From positions 45,372-109,371 of the forward strand of contig CAVZRE010000041.1 of assembly GCA_963777595.1 (NCBI GenBank): a DNA stretch of 64,000 nucleotides, in the 5' to 3' direction. The position numbers and the translations under genes were made by a program. Within the stretch, counting starts at the first letter, position 1; each line of letters opens with the position of its first letter. The notes under the pieces are model-generated. The model was given only the letters and a program-made list of their open reading frames with translations. It did no database searches and had not been told where the DNA came from. The DNA is from CAVVFX01 sp963777595. Its GTDB lineage: Bacteria > Acidobacteriota > Terriglobia > Bryobacterales > Bryobacteraceae. Below, piece after piece: positions 47,137 through 55,212 of this stretch.

Positions 47137-48192
47137 ATGAATCGACACTCCGTGCTGTTGACCAGACGGCAATGGCTTTCTTTGGTGCCGGCCGGCGTGG
47201 CCGCTGCGCAGGACTCTGCCGCTTTCGAACGCATTGACACCCATGTCCATCTGAACCGGCTTAGCCTGCCGATGATTGAAGGGCTTAAGACCACGCACTG
47301 GAAAGCGCTTAGTATTTGCGTTTCCCGCGCGACGGGAACCGATCCGAGCGACCTCGCTCAGCAATTGAAGGGGACCGCGGAAATCAGTAGGGAAAGCGGA
47401 GGGTCGATCGCCTGGGCTGGATCGTTTGACGCGCGTCGCTGGACAGATGCCGACTTCGGCGCGGCCACGATCGCGGCTTTGCAGCAGCAGTTTCGCGACG
47501 GCGCGATTGCCGTCAAGATCTGGAAGAACATCGGTATGTCCATCCGAACGGAGAGCGGGAAATATCTGCTGCCGGATCATCGGGCTTTCCAGCCGATTTA
47601 CGGGATGCTGCAGAAGGAAGGCCGCACCCTGATCGCGCACCTCGCCGAGCCGAACGGAGCATGGCTGCCGCTCGATGAGCACAATCCCGAAAAGGGTTTC
47701 TACAGTTCGCATCCGGAGTGGCTCATGTACGGGCGGGCCGACGGGCCGTCGAAAGAAGACATTCTTAAGGCTCGAGATCGTATTGCTGTGAAATATCCCA
47801 AGTTGCGAATCGTGGGATGCCACCTGGGCAGCAACGAAGAGGATTTGGAGGCTCTTTCGTCGCGGTTGGACCGGCTGCCGAATTTCGCGGTCGACCTCGC
47901 CGCGCGGATTCGTTATCTGGCGGCAGGAGACAGGGAGAAGGCTCGCGCCTTTTTGATCAACTATCAGGACCGGATCACGTACGGCACGGATTTCACGTTG
48001 GGTCCGGGAGCTGACGAACAACGGGCGTGGACGAGTCTTGCGGCGCGGCACGATCTCGACTGGCAATATTTTTCGAGCGCGGACACCATGACCTACGGCC
48101 GGTCGCAGGCACAAGGATTGGGTCTGCCGCCCCTGGTGCTCAAGAAGATTTTCCGCGAAAATGCCTTGCGCTGGTTCCAGGGGATCGGCTGA
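47137..48192 (+). CDS. Tat-exported amidohydrolase (TIM-barrel metal hydrolase)
   Basis: A 351-residue amidohydrolase-2-type protein. The N-terminus has a twin-arginine motif (TRRQWLSLVPAG) and a cleavage region (VAAAQ). Metal-binding positions are visible: DTHVHL (~33), AHLAEPNG, VGCHLGSNEED and YGTDF near the C-terminus. Substrate class cannot be told; the superfamily includes decarboxylases, lactonases and deacetylases. It follows the AgaS-like gene by 11 bases and probably shares its promoter. A similar paralogue lies at 53974-55149. It ends five bases before the convergent second TonB receptor. Confidence 0.88.
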   Translation: MNRHSVLLTRRQWLSLVPAGVAAAQDSAAFERIDTHVHLNRLSLPMIEGLKTTHWKALSICVSRATGTDPSDLAQQLKGTAEISRESGGSIAWAGSFDARRWTDADFGAATIAALQQQFRDGAIAVKIWKNIGMSIRTESGKYLLPDHRAFQPIYGMLQKEGRTLIAHLAEPNGAWLPLDEHNPEKGFYSSHPEWLMYGRADGPSKEDILKARDRIAVKYPKLRIVGCHLGSNEEDLEALSSRLDRLPNFAVDLAARIRYLAAGDREKARAFLINYQDRITYGTDFTLGPGADEQRAWTSLAARHDLDWQYFSSADTMTYGRSQAQGLGLPPLVLKKIFRENALRWFQGIG

Positions 48193-48197
48193 CGTCA

Positions 48198-51100
48198 TCA
48201 AAAGTTGAACTTCAAAGATAGCTGCAGATAGCGCGGCGCACTACTGTTATTGCTGCTGGCGTTCGCTGGGACTACGGTTCCGAAGCTGGAACTGGTAAGG
48301 GTGCTGTTGGGCTGCGCCTGGTAGAAGTTGTAGGTATTCGCCAGGTTGAAAACCTCGGCACGGAACTGGATGCTGGTGCGTTCGGTAATGCGAGTGGTCT
48401 TGTCGAGCGAAGCGTCCACGTTGGGAGCGCTCATGGTGCGAATCTGGCCGGAATAGGTTGGTTCCGCGGCAGGAGCGTAGAGAGGCTCGCTTAGAAAGTT
48501 ATAGTTTGTGCAACCGTCCGCAACGCTGAAGGATTGCATCGTGATGCTCCCATTGGTGTTCCACTGGGCGACGCAGGGCTTGACGACTTGAACAACGGGT
48601 GCGCTCCAGTTGATATTCGGCTCCTTGGCATTGCTCACGTAGATAAAGTTCGCGGGCAGCTTCCAGGGAAGTCCGGAGTGATAGGTGAATAGGATGTTGG
48701 CCTCCCATCCGCCGATCAACCGGCCGACGAATCCATGGGACGAAGTCGCGAAACGCTTGCCGGGTCCGAACGGAAGCTGATAGACGGCCGTGGCTTTGAA
48801 GGCTTCCGGCTGATCGTACTGATAAATGCTGCGTTCGGGAACCAACTGCTGAACGTCGTTGTATCCATTTTGAAATACTTGTTTCGACAAGGTCCAGTTC
48901 GTCACCAGCGTCAAATCGTTGCGGGCGCGAACCTCGTAGGTCACCTGCATCGAGTTGTACCAGGATGCGGCCGCGTTGACCTTGGCCAAAGTGATGGCGC
49001 CGAACTGCGGGTACGGAACGTCAAGAGTGGCTCTCGGCAGCGTGGGGCTGGAGTAGTAGGAAGTACCGTTGAACGGAGCGAGTTGATAGAAGGGATTCGG
49101 GATCAATGCCTGGCAATAGGCTGCCGAGCCGCCTTCCCAGGCATCGCACTGCTTTCGCAGGCTGAGAGAGATGGGGTTGATCAACTGAGTCGCATCGAGA
49201 TTGGTGCCGCGGCTTCCCACATAACTCGCGTCAAGCTTGGAGTGGTTGCTCACCTGATATTGCACGCCGAATGAAAACTGGTCGTTGTGAGGAAGAATGA
49301 ATTGGGGATTGGCGACGGTGAACGTCTGCCCGACGAAAGTGTTTGCGCCCTGCGATGCTCCCGGCGGAAGAAGCAGACCGCTCGGAAAAGGATTGGCGAT
49401 CAGGTTGGGAATGGGAGTACGACCACCGTCGTTGGACGCGACGAGCTGCGTGGAAGTATTGAATCCGTTGCTTTGAATATAGGTATTGCTGGGATTGAGA
49501 TAATAGCGGCCCCAACCTCCGCGCACTACGAGCTTTTCACCGAGACGGTAAGCCAGGCCGAAGCGCGGCTGGACAGCCTTCATATAAGTATTGGTGGCCG
49601 TGCGCGGCTGGCCGTTCACTCCCGCGAAGAGCAATCCTCCGCTCACGTTGTACCCGGGAAACTGCTGCTGATTGATCATTTGATTCAGCGGGCTTGACGC
49701 GGTGGGATTAAACCCGCGGTCCATACGATTGAATCTCTCGACAGGAGGAACGTTGAAGTCCCATCGCAAACCGAGGTTGAGCGTCAGACGACTGCTGATG
49801 CGCCAATCGTCCTGAACCCACGGCGCATAATAGTGCTCCTGGTAGACGCCCAGCAGATTATAGCCGGAACTTCCGCTGCTGGGCGTGCCGAGCAGCCAGG
49901 AGGCAATGCTGTTACCGCTGAGCGGATCGCTTTGAGCGTAGTTCTGCTGCGTCCAGGTGGGGTCGGCGGTTAAACTAAGCGCCGTGCTGTAGTTCTGGGT
50001 GATGTACTGAACGTCGCGAATATCGACTCCTGCCCTTATGGAATGAGTCTTGATGTTGTAGTTGACGCTGCCGGCAAAGGCGCCGGTATTGGTGATGTCA
50101 CCGGTCGGGTACTGACCGAGGTTGAAGTAGTTGGTGAAGTTGTAGCTTCCGAAGAAAGGGCCGCCGGGCAGGCTGTTCACCAGAGAACTTGGGAAGCCCA
50201 GTTTCGTCATATCGAAGCCGGCATTGGCGTCGCCACGGTCTTCTCCCAGGTAACGGGCAAACGAGACGCGCGCGTCGACCACGAGTTGGGGAGAGATGAT
50301 GCCGACCCACTCCAGGCCAAGCGTATCGTTAGTTCGAATCTCCGGGAGGGAACCGTTCTCTCCGGGACCGTTGACGGAGTTGGAGCCGTCGAAACCCATT
50401 TCCAGGCGATTGCTGCGAATCTCCCGGAACGAAAAGTGGTTTTTGCTGCCTACTTGTTGATCGATCTTAACCACCTCGTTATAGAACGAGTCCTTGTCCG
50501 GCGCGTCGAAGTAGTAGTTTGCCTGGGAATACGGCTGGCCCGCGGTGGTGGTGTTCGGAGCGGGGAAGTAGCTGAGGATTTTCTGGGCGATGGGACTGAT
50601 CCGGCCGGCGGGAATGATGTTGTTCGGAAACGGCTGCCGTACCCAATTCCCATTGACGTTTTGTCCGGTGGTCGGATCGTAAATCACGATTCGCTGGCCG
50701 GCGCCGTTCGCCAGTTTGGAAAAGTCACCTGAGGAAAACTCAGGCGCAGGGACGGAGAGTGTGTAGGGCCGTGGAGTGTCCTCACGATAGCGCTCATAAG
50801 CGAACATGAAGAAAGTCTTGTTGCGGCCGTCGAAAACCTTGGGCAGGTAAACGGGCCCGGCCAATTGGCCTCCGTACTGATCCAGGTAATGGTTGCCCTT
50901 GGGCGCGCCCACGGCGTTGTTCTGAAACGAATTCGCATCCCAGGCTCTGCGGCGGGCGTACTCGTAAACGGTCCCATGCAGATCGTTGGTTCCGCTTTTG
51001 AGTGAGACGTTCACGACGCCGCCGCTGGTATGGCCGTACTGCGCGTCGTATGAATTGGTCTGAATTTTGAATTCCTGCACCGCGTCGACCGGCGGCACAT

Positions 51101-51740
51101 AGGCGATATTGTTGTTGCCGGCCTGGGCGTTATTAGGAGAACCATCGAGCAGGAATTCGTTGCTCTCGTACAAGCCGCCATTGATGGTCCACTGGGCTAT
51201 GGCTCCATTGTCGAAAGGGCGTTGATAGATTACCGCGCCGTTGAAATTGACGCCCGCGACGATCTTGGCCAGCATGAAAGGATTGCGGCCGTTCAACGGC
51301 AATTCGGCGACGCTTTTCTCGTCGATCAACGTGCCTCGATCCGCTTTCGCGGTTTCAAGTATGGGCGTTTCGTCGGTGACCACCAGTTGCTCGTTGACGG
51401 CTCCCACTTCGAGAGTGATATCCGCCTGCACCGTGTCGCCCACACTGAGCACCAGGTTCTCGCGCAGAAAGGTTTTGAATCCGGGAGCCGTCGCCGTAAC
51501 GATATAGGGTCCCGGGTTGAGGTATGGCACGGTGTAGAGGCCGGCGCTATCGGAAACCGTGTCGAGAACGACGTTGGTAGCGGTGTTCTTGACCTCGATG
51601 TTCACTCTCGGAACGGAGGCGCCCGATGCATCCGCCACGCGGCCGCGGAGGGTCGCCTGCACACCCTGCGCCCACAATCCTGTTGGAACTGATAAAGAGA
51701 AGCAGCAACCAAAGCAAACGATAGCCCTAATTCGGTTCAC
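48198..51740 (-). CDS. Oar-like TonB-dependent outer-membrane receptor (second)
   Basis: A 1180-residue receptor with a signal peptide (AIVCFGCCFSLSVPTGLWAQ), a carboxypeptidase-regulatory-like domain (TLRGRVADASGASVPRVNIEV), a plug domain with ELPLNGRNPFMLAKIVAGV and a large barrel ending LSLKFNF with the C-terminal Phe. The architecture matches the first receptor, but plug and barrel sequences differ enough to suggest another ligand. GTG 51740, after an AGGAGA, is the best start; a frame continues 18 codons upstream. It is convergent with the first amidohydrolase and transcribed from the same side as the TPR/copper protein. Confidence 0.92.
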   Translation of the reverse strand: MNRIRAIVCFGCCFSLSVPTGLWAQGVQATLRGRVADASGASVPRVNIEVKNTATNVVLDTVSDSAGLYTVPYLNPGPYIVTATAPGFKTFLRENLVLSVGDTVQADITLEVGAVNEQLVVTDETPILETAKADRGTLIDEKSVAELPLNGRNPFMLAKIVAGVNFNGAVIYQRPFDNGAIAQWTINGGLYESNEFLLDGSPNNAQAGNNNIAYVPPVDAVQEFKIQTNSYDAQYGHTSGGVVNVSLKSGTNDLHGTVYEYARRRAWDANSFQNNAVGAPKGNHYLDQYGGQLAGPVYLPKVFDGRNKTFFMFAYERYREDTPRPYTLSVPAPEFSSGDFSKLANGAGQRIVIYDPTTGQNVNGNWVRQPFPNNIIPAGRISPIAQKILSYFPAPNTTTAGQPYSQANYYFDAPDKDSFYNEVVKIDQQVGSKNHFSFREIRSNRLEMGFDGSNSVNGPGENGSLPEIRTNDTLGLEWVGIISPQLVVDARVSFARYLGEDRGDANAGFDMTKLGFPSSLVNSLPGGPFFGSYNFTNYFNLGQYPTGDITNTGAFAGSVNYNIKTHSIRAGVDIRDVQYITQNYSTALSLTADPTWTQQNYAQSDPLSGNSIASWLLGTPSSGSSGYNLLGVYQEHYYAPWVQDDWRISSRLTLNLGLRWDFNVPPVERFNRMDRGFNPTASSPLNQMINQQQFPGYNVSGGLLFAGVNGQPRTATNTYMKAVQPRFGLAYRLGEKLVVRGGWGRYYLNPSNTYIQSNGFNTSTQLVASNDGGRTPIPNLIANPFPSGLLLPPGASQGANTFVGQTFTVANPQFILPHNDQFSFGVQYQVSNHSKLDASYVGSRGTNLDATQLINPISLSLRKQCDAWEGGSAAYCQALIPNPFYQLAPFNGTSYYSSPTLPRATLDVPYPQFGAITLAKVNAAASWYNSMQVTYEVRARNDLTLVTNWTLSKQVFQNGYNDVQQLVPERSIYQYDQPEAFKATAVYQLPFGPGKRFATSSHGFVGRLIGGWEANILFTYHSGLPWKLPANFIYVSNAKEPNINWSAPVVQVVKPCVAQWNTNGSITMQSFSVADGCTNYNFLSEPLYAPAAEPTYSGQIRTMSAPNVDASLDKTTRITERTSIQFRAEVFNLANTYNFYQAQPNSTLTSSSFGTVVPANASSNNSSAPRYLQLSLKFNF

Positions 51741-51819
51741 GAGTGTCTCCTGATGGTAGACCACTGCTGCGAAAACGTGAGCAGCGAGGACCATACCTGA
51801 ATGAATATTGATTTCCTCG

Positions 51820-51868
51820 ATCCTACACGAATCCGCGACAAACAGTCAAGAAAAATACAAGAAAAATA
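51820..51868 (-). promoter_or_regulatory. Promoter with tandem 11-bp repeats before the second TonB receptor
   Basis: On the minus strand TTGACT (51849-51844) and TAGGAT (51825-51820) are spaced by 18 bases, ~80 bases before the GTG. Directly over and upstream of the -35 lie two exact 11-base copies of CAAGAAAAATA (plus strand 51847-51857 and 51858-51868), one DNA turn apart: an AT-rich UP element or operator. Confidence 0.5.
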
Positions 51869-51952
51869 AGTGGATTTGAAAGATATACAAAGAGAAGCTA
51901 GGGAATCGAAATATGCGTATCTATTGAGCCAGACAATCCTTACAGCTCGTCT

Positions 51953-53644
51953 TCAGCGATCGACTATCTTTTTTCTGACGGCTTCCAGATTCCGGCGAGC
52001 GACCGCGTGGGAAGGGTTCGCCTGCAGAGCCGCTTCGAACTGGGCGGCGGCCGCGGCCAGGTCTCCCGATCTTGCCAGGATGATGCCGAAGTTATTGCGA
52101 AGGTCGGCGTCGGAGGGACGTTCGGCGACCAGTTCCCGGTAACAGGCAGCGGCTTCGTTCAGCCTGCCTTCCGAGGCTGCGCTGTTTCCTATACGGATCA
52201 GCAATGCGACGAGCTGGTCGCGCGCCGTGGCGTCAGCGGGCTCGGTGGCAAGGATCTGACGATAGCCGGCTGCCGCCTCTTGCCATTTTCCTTGGACGGC
52301 GAGCAGATTCGCCAGATTGAATCGGGCGTTGAGGTAATCCGGCTGGATGCGGAGCGCATGCTGAAACTGTTCCATCGCGTCCGGCAGCCGCCCCTGATTT
52401 TCCAAGGCTACGCCCAGATTGTTGAACGCCATGGGCTGGTCCGGATCCAGCCGCAACGCATCCTGCAGGTGGAGAATTGCGGCGGCGTAGTCTTTACGGC
52501 CCAACAGCAGCGCGCCAAGGTTGAAATGCGCCGCGGCATTCAAAGGATCGAGATCCAGGCGGTGGCGCATCAGGGCTTCTTGGAGTGCCGCGCGGTCATG
52601 TACGCCCTCGCGCGTCAATAACTGCAACCAAAGGTGTCCCATTTCGTCGGTGGACTGGTTTCCCCCGGTTACGCGTTTGGGTGGACTATTTGGATTGCGC
52701 GGGTTTTGCGCCGAATTGTCATAGTGAAAACGCATGGAGATCACCGTGCCTTTCGGCAGGAACATTGGCTCCCGGTAATGGTAGACCGCTTGCCAGTTGA
52801 TGTCCCACTGGGGAATGCGGATGAGCCAACGGCGCGAACCATCGGGCAGGGTGGCATAAGCTTCCAGCAGGCGTCCCAGATAGTGGGCATGCGGATAGAC
52901 TGCGACGACGGTCACGTCAACCGGTAAGCGAAAATCGTCGGTGACCTCGAAATCACGGTCTCCCGCCGGAATATCCAGCGCGCGGTCGTGCTCGAGCTGA
53001 AGGAGCATCGGAAACCGGGTCGGAGGTTTATCACTGAAATAGAGCCCGACGGAAGGCTGGACAAGTTCTGCTTTGCCCGTGGGATGGAAGTGGACATTCA
53101 AGATCAGGTCGTTACCGGGATCGAGACGCCAGGCCATTCCCGGGGGCTCGACCCAAGGCGAACCGCCCGGCTTCCAGAACAGGAAATGGCTGTCAGGGTC
53201 GAAGGTTGGTGTTTCGATGTTCAGGTCCATGCCGGCGAAGCCCTCACCGGGAACCTTCTCCTGGCGTCTGCTGGATCGGGCCCGATCGACCAGGAGATTT
53301 GCATGGTGAACGCTGCGCGCGTTACCGGGACGCACCTCGACGCTTTGGATGTAGCGTACCTGCGGGATCGCTGGGGACAGAATAAAATTCCAAAAGACGT
53401 CGGGGCCATCCGCCGGCACGCGCATCGGTTTGGCCACCGTCAGGACCAGGTCGGGCGCGCCGAGTTGCCATCCCGAGGTGAAAACGGGCGGTGGGACGGA
53501 GTGGGAACGGTCGCCTTCGGGAGCGCCGGCGGCAGCCCACTGCCGGAGCTGGTCAATCTGAAGCGGCGTCAGACGGTTCTCGCCGGCGAATTCGCCCTTC
53601 CCGGCCTCAGGCAGCCAAGGCGGCATGTACCGGCTCTTGGTCAC
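51953..53644 (-). CDS. Copper-monooxygenase-like protein fused to TPR repeats
   Basis: A protein of at least 563 residues. The N-terminal two-thirds resemble the peptidylglycine-monooxygenase-type copper fold: an RSVHHANLL His pair, LNVHFHPTGK (HxH) and VYPHAHYLGRLL (HxH), all typical copper ligands. The C-terminal third has about six TPR repeats (FNLGALLLGRKDYAAAILHL, AFNNLGVALENQGRLPDAM, and so on). The frame shown starts at a GTG (53644) inside a conserved block, so the true start is upstream (see the next entry). Such haem-copper-TPR proteins are common in Acidobacteriota and Planctomycetes; substrate unknown. It ends just before the second TonB receptor's promoter. Confidence 0.75.
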   Translation of the reverse strand: MTKSRYMPPWLPEAGKGEFAGENRLTPLQIDQLRQWAAAGAPEGDRSHSVPPPVFTSGWQLGAPDLVLTVAKPMRVPADGPDVFWNFILSPAIPQVRYIQSVEVRPGNARSVHHANLLVDRARSSRRQEKVPGEGFAGMDLNIETPTFDPDSHFLFWKPGGSPWVEPPGMAWRLDPGNDLILNVHFHPTGKAELVQPSVGLYFSDKPPTRFPMLLQLEHDRALDIPAGDRDFEVTDDFRLPVDVTVVAVYPHAHYLGRLLEAYATLPDGSRRWLIRIPQWDINWQAVYHYREPMFLPKGTVISMRFHYDNSAQNPRNPNSPPKRVTGGNQSTDEMGHLWLQLLTREGVHDRAALQEALMRHRLDLDPLNAAAHFNLGALLLGRKDYAAAILHLQDALRLDPDQPMAFNNLGVALENQGRLPDAMEQFQHALRIQPDYLNARFNLANLLAVQGKWQEAAAGYRQILATEPADATARDQLVALLIRIGNSAASEGRLNEAAACYRELVAERPSDADLRNNFGIILARSGDLAAAAAQFEAALQANPSHAVARRNLEAVRKKIVDR

Positions 53645-53872
53645 GTCCGCGATCAGGCGGGCGCGTTTATGAGCGTCCTCGTAGGTGAGCAGCGAAAAAG
53701 GGCCCGCTTCACCGGGCCGGTGGCAAGGGGCGCAGTGTTCGAAGAGAATGGGCGCGATGTGCCGGTGGTAAGTGATGGCTGGTGGCGCTGCGTGAGCTAC
53801 CGCGACGAGCGCCAGGAGGAATCCTCCGCACCGGAGACTGACTTGCGGGATCGCGTCGTAAAGGCCGATCTC
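53645..53872 (-). other. In-frame upstream extension with haem motif; start codon missing
   Basis: The frame of the copper-TPR gene stays open to a stop at 53873-53875 and encodes a hydrophobic leader (GGFLLALVAVAHAA), then HIAPILFEHCAPCHRPGEAG with a CxxCH haem site (codons at 53720-53734) and YEDAHKRARLIADV, joining smoothly to the gene. No ATG, GTG or TTG exists in this stretch, so a base is probably missing or extra near the signal peptide. The real gene very likely includes it. Confidence 0.65.
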
Positions 53873-53933
53873 TCAAGAGTGTCAAGTGGAATGAGAGCTT
53901 GTCAATCCCCAAATCGAAAGCAAACACAACGAA

Positions 53934-53963
53934 TTGACACGCAAACGACGGTTCGTCTAGACT
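53934..53963 (+). promoter_or_regulatory. Near-consensus promoter of the second amidohydrolase
   Basis: TTGACA (53934-53939) and TAGACT (53958-53963) are spaced by 18 bases. The expected start of transcription is only ~4 bases before the ATG at 53974 and there is no Shine-Dalgarno, so the mRNA may be leaderless or nearly so. Confidence 0.5.
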
Positions 53964-53973
53964 GGAACATCAT

Positions 53974-55149
53974 ATGAATCGCAGACAATGGATCGCGTGG
54001 GCCTCTACGTCTATCTTGGCCAAGGGATTACCGATGCGGGCGCAAGCCCCAGGCAATGGCGGTCAGGCGCAACAGCCCGAGAATCTGACGATCGAACAAT
54101 ATACGCCGAAGAGCATGCTGAAGGTCACCGAGACTCACGTCGCGCGAGCGCGGTTCCCGGTCATCGATTTTCACACGCACATCACCTCGAGTGCGCGCAA
54201 TCAAGAGGGCATTCGTATGAACATGAAGCCCGAGCATTGCCTGGAGGTCATGGACCGCAAGAACATCAAAACGATGGTCGACCTGACAGGCGGTTATGGA
54301 ACGGGCCTGCGAGAGGCGTTGCGGCAACTACCGGAAGCGCATCCTGGGCGATTCGTGGTTTTCACGGAACCGGCCTGGAACAAGGCATCCGATCCCGATT
54401 ACGCGAAGGTTGAGGCGGGCCTGATTGAAGACGCCCATCGAGCGGGAGCGAAAGGACTCAAGATTCTCAAGACTCTCGGCCTTTTCCTGCGCGAAACCGG
54501 GAGCCACAAACTGGTCCACATTGACGACCCGAGATTCGACCCGATGTGGGAAACGGCCGGATCGCTGAAGATGCCGGTTGCGATCCACATCTCCGATCCA
54601 AGAGCGTTCTTTCTGCCCATCGACCGGAATAACGAGCGGTGGGAGGAGTTGCACGCTCATCCGGACTGGTCTTTTTACGGCAAGGATTTCCCCAGCGATC
54701 GGGAACTGCAGGAGGCCCGGCGTAGGGTGATGCGCCGTCATCCCAAGACGCAGTTCGTGTGCCTGCACGTGGCAGAGGCGGAAGACCTCGCGTATGTTTC
54801 GGAATGTATGGATCAGCATCCGAACATGCATGTGGACATCGCCGCGCGGATCGGCGAGTTGGGCCGGCAGCCGCGCGCGGCACGCAAATTCTTCGATCGG
54901 TATCAGGACCGGATCGTCTTCGGCACCGATGCCAGCGCCAGTCCCTCCACTCCACAACAGACATTCGGCGACGCGCTGTACGAAATCTACTATCGGTTCT
55001 TGGAAACTGAAGACGAGTACTTCGATTACTCCCCGGCGCCGGTTCCTCCACAAGGACGCTGGCGCATCTATGGGGTGGGACTGCCGGAAAATATTCTTCG
55101 CAAGGTCTACCGCGATAACGCCTCGCGGCTGATGGGCATCTCGGTGTAG
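53974..55149 (+). CDS. Exported amidohydrolase (TIM-barrel metal hydrolase), second copy
   Basis: A 391-residue paralogue of the amidohydrolase at 47137, with an N-terminal NRRQWIAWAS twin-arginine motif and leader. Metal-binding positions: DFHTHI (~residue 67), PVAIHISDP, FVCLHVAEAED and FGTDAS. The N-terminal DFHTH and C-terminal FGTD define the amidohydrolase-2 class; substrate unknown. It diverges from the copper-TPR gene and its promoter overlaps that gene's lost 5' end. The product ends with NILRKVYRDNASRLMG, a common ending of this class. Confidence 0.87.
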   Translation: MNRRQWIAWASTSILAKGLPMRAQAPGNGGQAQQPENLTIEQYTPKSMLKVTETHVARARFPVIDFHTHITSSARNQEGIRMNMKPEHCLEVMDRKNIKTMVDLTGGYGTGLREALRQLPEAHPGRFVVFTEPAWNKASDPDYAKVEAGLIEDAHRAGAKGLKILKTLGLFLRETGSHKLVHIDDPRFDPMWETAGSLKMPVAIHISDPRAFFLPIDRNNERWEELHAHPDWSFYGKDFPSDRELQEARRRVMRRHPKTQFVCLHVAEAEDLAYVSECMDQHPNMHVDIAARIGELGRQPRAARKFFDRYQDRIVFGTDASASPSTPQQTFGDALYEIYYRFLETEDEYFDYSPAPVPPQGRWRIYGVGLPENILRKVYRDNASRLMGISV

Positions 55150-55212
55150 CCAAGCCCAAAAGAAAAAGTGGATTCGTGTGGAGTAGGCTTTAGGCCTGCG
55201 ACTTAATGGCGG

